NCBI GenBank assembly: GCA_003990955.1
Contig: BIFV01000010.1
Span: forward strand, 62,001 to 126,000
DNA: 64,000 nucleotides
Source: Sporomusaceae bacterium FL31
GTDB taxonomy: Bacteria; Bacillota; Negativicutes; DSM-1736; Dendrosporobacteraceae
Direction: 5' to 3'
Shown: in pieces, positions 40,659 through 49,534 of the stretch
Layout of the letters: each line of letters starts with the position of its first letter
Position numbering within the stretch: position 1 is the stretch's first letter
The notes under the pieces: model-generated
Told to the model about the DNA's origin: nothing
Database searches by the model: none
The model's input: the letters and a program-made list of their open reading frames with translations, nothing else
Position numbers and translations under genes: made by a program

Positions 40659-41732
40659 ATGTTAAAAACTCTTGGCCAAACCATAGCCAGTCTCAAGCTT
40701 GTAACCAAGTTCGTCAAAAACATACTCCCGCTTGTTAATACTGAACTTGCCTCTTGGCGTCAGCTTGCCAGCCAGATCCCTTGTGATGAACTTAGGTCAC
40801 AGGCATTGAGCAGTATCAGAGATAAAAAGTTTCATTGCCAGGGTGGCAGCGTTTATAGTTTGCACGATGGAGTACAACCACAAAATTTCGTTAAATTCGT
40901 GGTAACACTGCAAACCATCAGCGATTATCTGGACAACCTGTGTGACCGGGCTGGAATAGCTGATGAAGCCGCGTTTCGCCAATTGCATTTGGCTATGACG
41001 GATGCGCTTGATCCTGCTGCAGATTGCCAGGATTATTATCAATACTATCCTTTTAAGCAAGACGGCGGCTACCTGCAGTCACTGGTAAAAACCTGCCAAG
41101 CTGAACTTGCCAAACTGCCAGCTTATCGGCACGCCCAGCCTGAAGCCATTAAGCTGGCAGCACTCTACAGCAGCCTCCAAACCTACAAGCATCTGGACCC
41201 AGCCATCCGGGAAGCCAAAATGCTTGATTGGATTACGGCCAGTCAGGTTGATTGTCCTGACATTACAGCCTGGGAATTTGCCGCAGCAACCGGTTCAACG
41301 CTTGGAATGTTTATGCTAGCTGCAGCAGCCCACAATCCAAGCCTGACAGCAGAAAAAGCCCAGCATATTTCCAGGGCTTATTTTCCCTGGATTAGCGGAC
41401 TCCATATCCTGTTGGATTATTTTATTGATGGAGCCGAAGACCGCGCCAATGGTGATCTCAATTTTATCTTTTACTATGAAAATGATCTGCAAATTGTCGA
41501 TCGGCTGAAATTTTTCAGTCAACAGGCACGGCTGCAAACAGCTTTTACCCCCAATCCCATTTTTACCCGCACAGTAGTGTGCGGTTTGCTGGCCCTGTAC
41601 TTGTCTGATCCAAAAGTACAAGCCCCTAAAGAACGGGCAATCAGCAAAAAACTGCTGAATGCTGCTGGATTTTACACAAGATTTCTTTATTTTATTTGCT
41701 GGTTATTACGGCGTAAAAAAACGTTATCATAA
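40659..41732 (+). CDS. ytpB: DUF2600 terpene synthase-like protein (YtpB family)
   Basis: 357 residues. The Asp-rich motif DYLDNLCD (about 89-96) and a second motif DYFIDGAEDRANGD (about 248-261) are the metal-binding sites of the DUF2600 family, whose Bacillus member makes tetraprenyl-beta-curcumene from a C35 precursor. Expected to be cytosolic or membrane-associated. No prenyltransferase or cyclase partner is in the window. ATG 40659 follows TAGGAGGTTGCAT; an in-frame TTG 6 bp earlier overlaps the ribosome site. Role in spore or membrane terpenoids is inference. Confidence 0.85.
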   Translation: MLKTLGQTIASLKLVTKFVKNILPLVNTELASWRQLASQIPCDELRSQALSSIRDKKFHCQGGSVYSLHDGVQPQNFVKFVVTLQTISDYLDNLCDRAGIADEAAFRQLHLAMTDALDPAADCQDYYQYYPFKQDGGYLQSLVKTCQAELAKLPAYRHAQPEAIKLAALYSSLQTYKHLDPAIREAKMLDWITASQVDCPDITAWEFAAATGSTLGMFMLAAAAHNPSLTAEKAQHISRAYFPWISGLHILLDYFIDGAEDRANGDLNFIFYYENDLQIVDRLKFFSQQARLQTAFTPNPIFTRTVVCGLLALYLSDPKVQAPKERAISKKLLNAAGFYTRFLYFICWLLRRKKTLS

Positions 41733-41738
41733 TAAGAG

Positions 41739-41784
41739 AAGCTGGTGTCTTTTATGCTTTTTGCATAGGAAGACACCAGCTTTT
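41739..41784. terminator. Bidirectional terminator
   Basis: AAGCTGGTGTCTT and AAGACACCAGCTT with flanking A/T, between the convergent ytpB and azlD genes. Confidence 0.85.
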
Positions 41785-41796
41785 AAATTTGATACT

Positions 41797-42114
41797 TTAG
41801 ATGCTGCGCAAAGCCAGCATCACAGCAATGCCAGCCCCCATGGTAGCAATAGGCGGCTGACGCCGGTAGGCAACAAAAGCCGCTACAATTCCGGCAATGA
41901 GATAGTGGTTAGCGAAAGTCAGCGCAACACTGCCTTGCGGAGCCACCAGCGCTGGCGCAATCAACGCGGTTAGCATAGCTGTCGGCACATGCTTTAACAG
42001 CCGTTCAAACCAGCCTGGCAGCTTAATGTTCCCCAAAACTGCCGGACTAATAAAGCGGGTTAGAAACGTCGCCGCCGCCATAGCCACTATGGTAAGCATA
42101 ATTTCAGTTCTCAC
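41797..42114 (-). CDS. azlD: Branched-chain amino acid exporter small subunit AzlD
   Basis: 105 residues with four hydrophobic helices; AATFLTRFISPAVL and WFERLLKHVPTAMLTALI are typical AzlD blocks. GTG start at 42112-42114 overlaps the azlC stop, so translation is coupled. Forms with AzlC an exporter for branched-chain amino acids or analogues such as azaleucine. Confidence 0.92.
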   Translation of the reverse strand: MRTEIMLTIVAMAAATFLTRFISPAVLGNIKLPGWFERLLKHVPTAMLTALIAPALVAPQGSVALTFANHYLIAGIVAAFVAYRRQPPIATMGAGIAVMLALRSI

Positions 42115-42793
42115 TCGACTCCCCCCTCTCCATCAATCCGCCAGCTGCAACGGCAACCAAACAGGCGATAATAATATACCATTTGCCGGGCAGCACAATG
42201 GAGGCAGTCACACTGACCACTGCAGCAACCAAACAGACACCCACACTCACCTTATCCACTAAACGAGGGATTAACAGCGCTAAAAAAGTGGCTGGCATGG
42301 CAAAATCCAGGCCCCACGAAAGCGGATCATGGATCTGGCTGCCAAGAACAACGCCCATAAGCGTCGAAGTAAACCAAGTCACGTATCCGGTCATGTTGCT
42401 GCCCAGCTGATAGGACGGATGATAGCCTACAGCATAGGCACGACTGATCGTGACAGCATATGTCTCATCTGCCATCCCAAAAGACAGCAGAGCTTTCTTA
42501 GACAACGATAAACCCGACATATAGGGAGCCAGCGAAGCCCCCATAAGCAAATGACGTAAGTTGATGAGCAAAGCAGTCAAGCTGATCATAACCAACCCAG
42601 CTCCCTCAGCGAACATCGGCAAGCTGACAAATTGAGCTGCTCCTGCAAAAACCAATAAGGACATACTAATAATTTCGCCTGGAGTTAATCCTACCGACTG
42701 CCCAAAGATTCCATAAGCCAGCCCGAAAGGAAAGACCCCAAGCATGACTGGCATGGTATCACGAACGCCTGCAAAAAATTCTTTCTTGCTCAT
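42104..42793 (-). CDS. azlC: Branched-chain amino acid exporter large subunit AzlC
   Basis: 229 residues, membrane protein of the AzlC family. MPVMLGVFPFGLAYGIF near the N-terminus, LLINLRHLLMGASLAPY and a GMADETYAV block are characteristic. It forms the pore of the AzlCD exporter. It is divergent from a MocR-type regulator, the usual arrangement when such a regulator controls the transporter; Lrp-type control, as in Bacillus, is not evident. Confidence 0.93.
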   Translation of the reverse strand: MSKKEFFAGVRDTMPVMLGVFPFGLAYGIFGQSVGLTPGEIISMSLLVFAGAAQFVSLPMFAEGAGLVMISLTALLINLRHLLMGASLAPYMSGLSLSKKALLSFGMADETYAVTISRAYAVGYHPSYQLGSNMTGYVTWFTSTLMGVVLGSQIHDPLSWGLDFAMPATFLALLIPRLVDKVSVGVCLVAAVVSVTASIVLPGKWYIIIACLVAVAAGGLMERGESSEN

Positions 42794-42865
42794 ACCTTCA
42801 CCCCGAAATGAATCAAATTTAAAACTTATTGACTATCATCATAATAGGCAGGATTTCCGATGTAA

Positions 42866-42909
42866 ATATCCAATCTAAGAATATGTAAATACCAATTTAA
42901 TATCCAATC
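42866..42909. promoter_or_regulatory. CCAAT direct repeats in the azlC / MocR divergent promoter
   Basis: ATATCCAATC occurs twice (42866-42875, 42900-42909), 34 bp apart, with a third TACCAAT at 42890. Direct repeats at helical spacing are typical of MocR/PdxR-type regulators. The gap is AT-rich and only 172 bp long. Confidence 0.5.
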
Positions 42910-42965
42910 GCGTAAAATCGATAAATTTTTAATAATATCTAGTAAATTTGAGTGGTGATATAAAA

Positions 42966-44471
42966 ATGGATACTTCCAAAATTCTTTCCAAAATAATGAT
43001 GGATGCCCACAGCACGCTCCCGATGTACTTGCAGATCGCCAACTGTCTGACAACCAACATTATGAATGCACAAATTCCCGCAAATTCCAAACTGCCGCCC
43101 GAGCGCCAACTGGCTCAATTGCTGAATGTAAGCCGAACAACCGCAATTAGCGCCTACAGACTGCTTGAAGAACGCGGTTTGGTAGCCACCCGGATTGGCA
43201 GCGGCACATACGTCACGCCGCCAACGATGAGCGACCAGCCGGAAGTCCCTTGGGAACAGCTATTTATTCCCCAGTACAACTCCCCCTTGGCATCACTCCT
43301 GCGTACACTCATTGCAAGCCCAACCGCGGATGACGTCATATCCATGGCTGCCGGAATGCCTGACCCTACCCTCTATCCACTGGATCTTATTGAATTGACA
43401 CTTGGTAAAAACGCACCTCAACCTGACCGCACAGATTTCGGCTACATTTCTACCGAGGGATATCTTCCATTAAGACGTTCCTTGACAAACTGGCTGAAGA
43501 AAACCAGCATGGCAGCCCTGCCGGAAAATCTGCTGATTGTCTCAGGCTCACAACAAGGATTATATCTGGTTGTGAAAACCTTCCTTGAGCCGCGTGACTA
43601 TGTCATCGTCGAATCCCCTACTTATCTGGGCGCCATTCAAATCTTTGAGTCGGCCGGAGCACGCATTTTGTGCCTGCCTCAGACTGGCAGCTATGATTTT
43701 GGACTGTTGGAGGATTATTTGATTCGATACCGGCCAAAACTTTTCTACACCATTCCGACCTTTCAAAATCCTACCGGGAGAGTCACTTCCCTGCGCGAAC
43801 GTCAGGAACTCATTCGCCTGGCCGCCCGCCATCGACTGGTCATTGTCGAAGACGACCCCTACAGTCAGCTTTACTATGATCAGCAGCCGCCGCCAAATTT
43901 AAAGTCCTTAGATACGTATGGGGGCGTCATTTATTTGGGCACATTTTCGAAAATCTTATTTCCCGGCCTGCGAACAGGTTGGGTCAATGCCCCTGTACCG
44001 GTCATTAACCGTATGGCCATGGAAAAGCAGTATGTTGACCTGCACAGTAATAATTTATCACAGCAAATTATCCACCGTTGTCTGGAAGAGGATTATTTAC
44101 CAAGCCACCTGCGTACTATTCGCTCAGAATATAAAAAAAGACGCGATGCCATGGCCCGCGCCCTCAATCAATACTGCCGCAATCATATCAAATTTGAACT
44201 TGCCGAAGGCGGCTTTTACTTGTGGTGTAAAGTGGACGCTTCCGTCAATCCTGCTGAATTACTGCGTCAGGCCACCGCGGGCGGGATATCCTTCGTTCCG
44301 GGTGAAGCTTTCTATACCAATGGTTCTACCAGCCAGGAAATACGCTTAAGCTTTTCCACACATGACCCATCCCGCCTTACCGAGGGCATTCGCGTGCTAG
44401 GTAAAATACTGGGCACCAGTGCAGCCAGCACACCCAGACCGCTCCCTTCTGCCGGCCGCCCCATCATTTAA
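42966..44471 (+). CDS. MocR-type GntR/aminotransferase transcriptional regulator
   Basis: 501 residues. A GntR winged helix (about 12-80: YLQIANCLTTNIMNAQIPANS.., LPPERQLAQLLNVSRTT) is linked to a fold-type I aminotransferase domain (about 115-480) with the PLP lysine in GTFSKILFPGLRTGW and SGSQQGLYL. MocR proteins use PLP-amino acid adducts as effectors and bind direct repeats. It is divergent from azlCD, so a role in branched-chain or related amino-acid efflux is likely. ATG 42966 follows GTGGTGATATAAA. Confidence 0.9.
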   Translation: MDTSKILSKIMMDAHSTLPMYLQIANCLTTNIMNAQIPANSKLPPERQLAQLLNVSRTTAISAYRLLEERGLVATRIGSGTYVTPPTMSDQPEVPWEQLFIPQYNSPLASLLRTLIASPTADDVISMAAGMPDPTLYPLDLIELTLGKNAPQPDRTDFGYISTEGYLPLRRSLTNWLKKTSMAALPENLLIVSGSQQGLYLVVKTFLEPRDYVIVESPTYLGAIQIFESAGARILCLPQTGSYDFGLLEDYLIRYRPKLFYTIPTFQNPTGRVTSLRERQELIRLAARHRLVIVEDDPYSQLYYDQQPPPNLKSLDTYGGVIYLGTFSKILFPGLRTGWVNAPVPVINRMAMEKQYVDLHSNNLSQQIIHRCLEEDYLPSHLRTIRSEYKKRRDAMARALNQYCRNHIKFELAEGGFYLWCKVDASVNPAELLRQATAGGISFVPGEAFYTNGSTSQEIRLSFSTHDPSRLTEGIRVLGKILGTSAASTPRPLPSAGRPII

Positions 44472-44484
44472 TGGATGATATAAA

Positions 44485-44530
44485 AAAGCTGTCCCGACGA
44501 TTTCTTTAGAAATCCGCTCAGGACAGCTTT
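44485..44530 (+). terminator. Terminator of the MocR gene
   Basis: AAAGCTGTCC and GGACAGCTTT arms with an inner TTTCT/AGAAA stem, 13 bp after the stop. Confidence 0.75.
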
Positions 44531-44584
44531 AACCTTGTATAAACCAGCTAAATCATTAAGATTTTTCACTTGACCAGCTAACAA

Positions 44585-44782
44585 TTAATGAACTCTGGTA
44601 ACTGGTCCTGTTTCCTCAAGCTGATCAATATCAACATGAATGGTGTTGCGTTTTTCCAGATACGTAACATGAGCAGTATTACGCCCTTTATCAATATCTT
44701 CAATCCAAACATAGTTATTGCGATACTGAACACCGATAATATCTAATGATTTCATGATTTCTTCAGCTCGATTAGCGTGCAT
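44585..44782 (-). CDS. Small acid-soluble spore protein, SspH-like
   Basis: 65 residues from the ATG at 44780-44782 (AAGGGGAG upstream). The pattern NRAEEIMKSLDIIGVQY..YVWIEDID...AHVTYL..THVDIDQLEE follows the H-type SASP family (PF08141: RA.EI..S....V.Y.G..V.I..V). The family is found in spores. It is one of the few direct signs here that the organism sporulates. The C-terminus is a little longer than in Bacillus SspH. A sigma-G-type promoter was not identified with confidence. Confidence 0.75.
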   Translation of the reverse strand: MHANRAEEIMKSLDIIGVQYRNNYVWIEDIDKGRNTAHVTYLEKRNTIHVDIDQLEETGPVTRVH

Positions 44783-44872
44783 GATAACTCCCCTTTTTTT
44801 AAGCATAGTATTTGTAGCGCATGCTATTCTCATACTAACCCTGTTTGTGGGGATTGCAAGACTCAACGCTGG

Positions 44873-45469
44873 CTATTGCAATGGAGTTTTTTTATTTTCA
44901 ACTGTAATTTGTCTAAAGTAACGGCCATTAATCTGAATTACATCGCAAACACCATCATCCACAATTTTCACCCGGCCGCTGCCAATATATTTCGTAACAT
45001 TGGGTGGACATTCCACCTCTTGCCATTTAAAACTGCGTTCTTCAGCAGTTCCCACCCCTTCGGTGTAAATCTCCGCACTTGGATCAGGCTTTTCATCACC
45101 CTTACACCGAGGCAAGCTTTTATCTAAATTCTCCATGAAAAAGGTGCAGATATCTTCAGGAATATCAATTGCGCCTTGTTCATCACCAGTCTCATCATCC
45201 AGCGCCAGAAAGATCGCATTCCCAAAGATAATCTCATGATCATCCGGTGCAGGAAAACGGCGATTGGCAGGTAGCCCGAGCGGTACAGCCAAATCGTTTA
45301 CGAATATATGTAAAGAAATCCCGTTGCCGACATTAAAAAGCCTGGAGCTGGCAAAATTCCCATCCAGTATGGTCGCAATTTCTTCAATTTGTTTATCAAT
45401 ATCAGCCGATAGCTTACAAATGACCGGCTCTTTTCCAGGTTCAATCAGTATTGCATTAATTGTTGACAT
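44873..45469 (-). CDS. Hypothetical protein with DUF3846-like N-terminus
   Basis: 198 residues, soluble, acidic. The N-terminal half (ILIEPGKEPVICKLSADIDKQ..; AVPLGLPANRRFP; EIIFGNAIFLALDDETGD) looks like the DUF3846 family seen in phages and anaerobic Firmicutes. The C-terminal half is unrecognised. AAGGAGAGAAGTAT ribosome site. Function unknown; the SspH-like gene follows 90 bp later in the same direction. Confidence 0.65.
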   Translation of the reverse strand: MSTINAILIEPGKEPVICKLSADIDKQIEEIATILDGNFASSRLFNVGNGISLHIFVNDLAVPLGLPANRRFPAPDDHEIIFGNAIFLALDDETGDEQGAIDIPEDICTFFMENLDKSLPRCKGDEKPDPSAEIYTEGVGTAEERSFKWQEVECPPNVTKYIGSGRVKIVDDGVCDVIQINGRYFRQITVENKKTPLQ

Positions 45470-45806
45470 ATACTTCTCTCCTTAAGTTCGCAGCCTTTCC
45501 TAACTGAATCAAATTCTATTTCAAGTTAATTCCGGCTCATATTTTGTGCAGTGATTTAAAATTCGCCAAACATGCTTAAAACCCTTTGTTCAAAACCCAC
45601 TACGTAAAAAACAGCAGTTTTACGCACCGACTAATATTTTTTGCTGCAATATCTCATATTTACGTTAACAATCATACAATAAAGTAAGATTTAGTTCACA
45701 GCAATTGCCTCCGGCATATGCTCCTGAATCATACCCGTCAACAGTCAGCCGTGCTATCCCGGCTGACTACAAGTCTTATTTATGAGTTTTTGAGGAGTGA
45801 TCTTAG
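45470..45806. other. Gene-free stretch with one hairpin
   Basis: Only a hairpin at 45743-45768 (AGTCAGCC/GGCTGACT, 10-nt loop) is evident, 40 bp before the small gene on the plus strand. It has no T-run, so it may be a leader structure rather than a terminator. No other gene or repeat seen. Confidence 0.4.
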
Positions 45807-46013
45807 GTGGAAAACATCATCGGAGAGAAAACCATGGTTTTCAGAATTTCCGAACTCTGTCAAATCATCAATACCTGCCGTTCTACCGGTGGAAATCCTA
45901 ATCAATATTATGATGAGCTAGAAGAACTTTTAGAATGCTACCAGCAATCTAAAACAAAAAAAACGCCTAAACAGAACACTGATTCTGATTACCTGCTGGC
46001 CAGCTTGCGCTAA
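45807..46013 (+). CDS. Small hypothetical protein
   Basis: 68 residues, no recognised family. A helical core with DELEELLECYQQSKTKK and two other cysteines. GTG 45807 follows GAGGAGTGATCTTA; an internal ATG at 45834 behind CGGAGAGAAAACC is a plausible alternative (59 residues). It has its own terminator at 46047. Confidence 0.5.
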   Translation: MENIIGEKTMVFRISELCQIINTCRSTGGNPNQYYDELEELLECYQQSKTKKTPKQNTDSDYLLASLR

Positions 46014-46046
46014 TTATTCTTTATACTTATAAGCCCACTTGAATCA

Positions 46047-46084
46047 AATACGCCATCAGACCGATTGGGACTGATGGCGTATTT
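46047..46084. terminator. Bidirectional terminator
   Basis: AATACGCCATCAG and CTGATGGCGTATT arms, between the convergent small gene and the peptidase gene, with flanking T-run. Confidence 0.85.
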
Positions 46085-46085
46085 T

Positions 46086-47213
46086 TCAGTTCAGCGATTT
46101 GGCTGCTGAAGTAATAATGGCGGCCACAAGTTCAGCAGCGTTGTAAAGATCTTCTTCCGTAATACTTTCCTCTGTTGTATGAACTTTGGTCATTCCAACC
46201 CCGAGTACTGCCGTTGGGACACCATAGCTGTTAAAGAAATTGGCATCACTTCCGCCGCCAGTGGCTTGTAAGGCAACTGGTAAATCAATACTGCGTGCCG
46301 CCGCAGCCGCTAAAGCTACAACAGGCGAATGATCCGCTAACACAAAAGGATCATAGGCATGATGAATATGTACTTCAGCCCGGGCACCACAAGAACCGGC
46401 TGTTTGTTCAAAAGTTTTTCTCATATGCTCGGTCTGAGCCGCTAACTTCTCAACATTCCGGCTGCGAGCCTCACACTTTAATTCCACCCGGTCAGGAACA
46501 ATATTGGTCGCATGCCCACCTGCGATAATTCCTACGTTTGCGGTGGTTTCCTCATCAATACGGCCTTGCTTTAGTTCTGCAAGCGCCTTGCCCGCAACAA
46601 CAATGGCATTAAGGCCTTCTTCCGGTGCAACTCCGGCATGTGCTGTTTTACCGTGTATCACCACTTCGATGCTGTTTTGCCCCGGCGCTTTGGTAATAAT
46701 CTGGCCTGGTGATCCTCCCGAATCCAGCGCATAACCAAAATCAGCTTTTAAATGGTCACGTTGAATATTTTTAGAACCGTCCAGGCCACCTTCTTCAGAC
46801 ACGGTGAAAACGACTTGAATATCACCATGCGGCAGCTTTTGTTCAATAATCGTCCTAATTCCTTCGAGAATAGCCGCAACACCGGCTTTATCATCAGAAC
46901 CTAAGATTGTATTGCCAGCAGACTTGATAATGCCATCTTGCACAATTGGCTCAATGCCACCACAGGGTTCAACACAATCCATATGGGCACTCAGCATAAT
47001 AACCGGAGCGGTTGGAACTTCACCAGTCAAATAGGCAATGATATTGCCGCAATTGCCGCCAATTTTCTCCCCGACCGAATCCTCAAACACCGTCAAACCC
47101 AATTGTTCCAAGCGTTGCTTTAATAAATCACCGACTTGCCGTTCAGCTTTCGTTGAGCACCGGATTTTTATTAACTCTAAAAACTCGGCCAGCATCCGCT
47201 GTTTATTAATCAT
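46086..47213 (-). CDS. M20/M42-type peptidase (PepT-like)
   Basis: 375 residues from ATG 47211-47213 (GGTGATAAC). Dinuclear zinc motifs: MLSAHMDCVEP (about 77), LGSDDKAGVAA (about 107), catalytic Glu pair in TVSEEGGLDGS (about 142), ALDSGGSPG and the terminal His in GMTKVHTTEE. It fits the tripeptide aminopeptidase-like PepT group found in Firmicutes. Stands alone, so probably a housekeeping peptide-recycling enzyme. Confidence 0.88.
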   Translation of the reverse strand: MINKQRMLAEFLELIKIRCSTKAERQVGDLLKQRLEQLGLTVFEDSVGEKIGGNCGNIIAYLTGEVPTAPVIMLSAHMDCVEPCGGIEPIVQDGIIKSAGNTILGSDDKAGVAAILEGIRTIIEQKLPHGDIQVVFTVSEEGGLDGSKNIQRDHLKADFGYALDSGGSPGQIITKAPGQNSIEVVIHGKTAHAGVAPEEGLNAIVVAGKALAELKQGRIDEETTANVGIIAGGHATNIVPDRVELKCEARSRNVEKLAAQTEHMRKTFEQTAGSCGARAEVHIHHAYDPFVLADHSPVVALAAAAARSIDLPVALQATGGGSDANFFNSYGVPTAVLGVGMTKVHTTEESITEEDLYNAAELVAAIITSAAKSLN

Positions 47214-47432
47214 GTTATCACCATCCCTTATCAATAAAATTGGCTGAATCCTTACGCAATCCTGCTTATCAGGATCAGCCTGATTCTCACACTGTCATCC
47301 TTCTTAGTTTAGCCGAATTTTCAATAATCATTGCAGCTGCTTTAGATCACTTCGTTTTTAAACAAATGCAATAAATTTTCCAGCTATGTTAGCCATAATC
47401 TCGGGTAGACTAATAAATGGAGGTGATTATGT

Positions 47433-47567
47433 ATGAAAAAAGATTGCCGCATCAATCAATCATGTTCGAAAAAAGAACAGGTTAACCTGGAGTTTGCCCG
47501 GGAGCTAGACGCTAAAAATCAGCTCCAGCACAATAAAGGGTGTAAGGATGGCTGCAGCAAGCGCTAA
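47433..47567 (+). CDS. 44-residue Cys-containing small protein
   Basis: ATG 47433 follows a perfect TGGAGGTGATTATGT ribosome site. The product contains two Cys pairs (C5 and C11; C36 and C40) flanking a helix (NLEFARELDAKNQL). It is followed by a terminator. The helix recalls small spore proteins, but I do not recognise a family. The strong ribosome site and terminator argue that it is real. Confidence 0.6.
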   Translation: MKKDCRINQSCSKKEQVNLEFARELDAKNQLQHNKGCKDGCSKR

Positions 47568-47590
47568 TCATCATCATTCCTCCACTTAAG

Positions 47591-47618
47591 AAAACGACGG
47601 CTTTGCCGTCGTTTTTTC
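47591..47618. terminator. Bidirectional terminator
   Basis: AAAACGACGGC, TTT loop and GCCGTCGTTTTTT, between the small gene and the convergent dinB. Confidence 0.88.
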
Positions 47619-47624
47619 TAGCTC

Positions 47625-48767
47625 TCAGCGTAACAACTGCGCTTTCGTAATAATATCTTCGCCAAAGCGTGCTTTTAAGTTATCCAGCGTATGATAGAGT
47701 GCCTTGCGTTTATCGTCTTCATCAAATAATGCCAACTGATTGCCCAACTGCAAGTTACTGACCGTAATCCCCAGAAGTCTAATTCCCTCTTTACTGCTGC
47801 AGCTTTTGAAAAGCTCACCCGCAATTTGATAAATGACTTCATCAAAATTAGTAGACTCTGCTATCGTTCGGCTGCGAGTAATGGTCCGAAAGGAACCATA
47901 GCGTACTTTCAGTGTAATAGTCCGGCCGCTATACCCCAGACAGCGCAGCCGCCAGCCCACCTTTTCCGCCAGACTCAAGAGCTGTGCCTGGATCTCGTCG
48001 GCGGCATGCAAATCGGCCAGAAAAGTGAGTTCTTTCCCAACTGACTGCGGCGGCCTTTCCGGAGTAACAGGACGGTCATCCTGACCATTGGCTAAAGCAT
48101 GCAAGGTATAGGCCGAATTACCACAATGCTTGACCAGCATGACTAGATCGGCCTCAGCTAACTCGCCAATCGTCGTAATCCCTAGTTGCTGCAGCACTTG
48201 TATCGTTGCAGCCCCCACACCCCACACTCTGCCAACTGTCATCGGAGCTAATAGCGGTTTGGCCTGTTCTGGTTTAATCAGCAGCAGTCCATCCGGCTTA
48301 TTGAGATCTGAAGCCAGTTTAGCTAAAAATTTGTTTGCTGCAACGCCTACCGAGGCTGTCAGACCAACTTCTTGCCTAATCCGAGCTTTAATTTGCTGCG
48401 CGAGCTGGGTCAAATCAGGATAAATATGTTCCATACCACTGACATCTAAAAATGCCTCATCCAGCGAGAGCGGCTCAACCAGTGGCGAAAAATCAGCCAA
48501 CAGCATCATAATCTGCTTGGATACTTCGCGATAGCGATCATGATTGCCATTTAGAAAAATCCCCTCCGGACAGCGGCGGCGGGCTTCTGTCATTGGCATG
48601 GCTGAACGGACGCCAAACTTACGTGCCTCATAGGACGCCGTCGCAACAACCCCTCGGCTGCTTAATCCGCCTACAATAACCGGTTTTCCTGCAAACTCAG
48701 GATGATCATGCTGCTCGATTGCAGCATAAAAGGCATCCATATCCACATGAGCAATCCAACGTTCCAT
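47625..48767 (-). CDS. dinB: DNA polymerase IV (Y-family, DinB)
   Basis: 380 residues. Catalytic motifs HVDMDAFYAAIE (about 6-17), VGGLSSRGVVATASYEARKFGV, the palm SLDEAFLDVS (about 105) and the HhH thumb with VWGVGAAT. It performs error-prone translesion synthesis. No LexA-type box was recognised upstream. Start at ATG 48765-48767 near GAGGGAT; an in-frame GTG 9 bp earlier is possible. Confidence 0.95.
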   Translation of the reverse strand: MERWIAHVDMDAFYAAIEQHDHPEFAGKPVIVGGLSSRGVVATASYEARKFGVRSAMPMTEARRRCPEGIFLNGNHDRYREVSKQIMMLLADFSPLVEPLSLDEAFLDVSGMEHIYPDLTQLAQQIKARIRQEVGLTASVGVAANKFLAKLASDLNKPDGLLLIKPEQAKPLLAPMTVGRVWGVGAATIQVLQQLGITTIGELAEADLVMLVKHCGNSAYTLHALANGQDDRPVTPERPPQSVGKELTFLADLHAADEIQAQLLSLAEKVGWRLRCLGYSGRTITLKVRYGSFRTITRSRTIAESTNFDEVIYQIAGELFKSCSSKEGIRLLGITVSNLQLGNQLALFDEDDKRKALYHTLDNLKARFGEDIITKAQLLR

Positions 48768-48862
48768 ATCCCTCACACTTCTCTCAGCGCATTCAGTCGT
48801 TAGAAAACAAGCCTATTATATCACCATAATAGAACATGTGTTCCAAGTTGTAAAGTTTTAGT

Positions 48863-49093
48863 TTACGACTTACCACCAAGCAGCGAGGTATGAATAACTA
48901 CCGGATCAAGCGGTTTAAACCGGGTATCTTCCAGCGCCTTTAAATCTTCGCGCAATTTAGCAAGCTGCTCACGCAGAATGCTTTTTGTGTAATTATATTC
49001 TTCAAGCCTTACAACTGCATCAGAAAGTTCTTCAATTTTATCTTCATATTCTTTGTGCAATCGAACAATCTCCAAGCCTGTCTTAATTACCAT
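48863..49093 (-). CDS. Small coiled-coil protein
   Basis: 76 residues from ATG 49091-49093, 7 bp after AAGGAG. Most of it is a heptad-like helix (IVRLHKEYEDKIEELSDAV, then ILREQLAKLREDLKALED) with a C-terminal KPLDPVVIHTSLLGG tail. No signal peptide. Function unknown. It is divergent from nothing and lies between dinB and the tRNA-Ser genes. Confidence 0.6.
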   Translation of the reverse strand: MVIKTGLEIVRLHKEYEDKIEELSDAVVRLEEYNYTKSILREQLAKLREDLKALEDTRFKPLDPVVIHTSLLGGKS

Positions 49094-49272
49094 ATCGATA
49101 CTCCTTACAATATAATTGCCTGCATGGTAATTATGCCCCATTTTTTGCAATTTCATCGAAATATTAGCGCTCTTTTATATTCTATGCATAGAATATAAAA
49201 CAATCATAAGATGACGCTGACAAAGCCAGCAATCAGTTTTGCTAAGCGATGAGGCTAAATTGAATAATAAAA

Positions 49273-49300
49273 AATGGTCTTACTCGAAAGTAAGACCATT
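49273..49300 (-). terminator. Terminator of tRNA-Ser
   Basis: AATGGTCTTACT and AGTAAGACCATT arms followed by T-rich sequence on the minus strand, 16 bp after the tRNA end. Confidence 0.85.
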
Positions 49301-49315
49301 ACAATAATTAATTTA

Positions 49316-49406
49316 TGGCGGAGTGGCAGGGATTTGAACCCTGGCGAGCCTCACGACCCCTAACGATTTAGCAAACCGTCCTCTTCAGCCACTTGAGTAC
49401 CACTCC
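49316..49406 (-). tRNA. tRNA-Ser (anticodon GCT)
   Basis: 91 nt with a long variable arm. Acceptor GGAGTGG / CCACTCC, encoded CCA, anticodon loop reading TTGCTAA, T-arm CAGGGTTCAAATCCCTG. Confidence 0.97.
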
Positions 49407-49445
49407 GTATGATAAACCTAGTGCGATTGCTGCCATTTAGTTAAA

Positions 49446-49534
49446 TGGCGGAGGGGGTGGGATTCGAACCCACGGTCCCTTGCAGGATCACTGGTTTTCA
49501 AGACCAGCTCCATAAACCACTCGGACACCCCTCC
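49446..49534 (-). tRNA. tRNA-Ser (anticodon TGA)
   Basis: 89 nt with a long variable arm. Acceptor GGAGGGG / CCCCTCC, encoded CCA, anticodon stem CTGGT / ACCAG around CTTGAAA, T-arm GTGGGTTCGAATCCCAC. It is 39 bp upstream of tRNA-Ser(GCT) on the same strand and probably shares its transcript. Confidence 0.97.

Noticed and set aside
49316..49534. Possible integrated element at the tRNA-Ser pair
   Set aside because: No duplicated tRNA end, integrase or atypical genes next to them.
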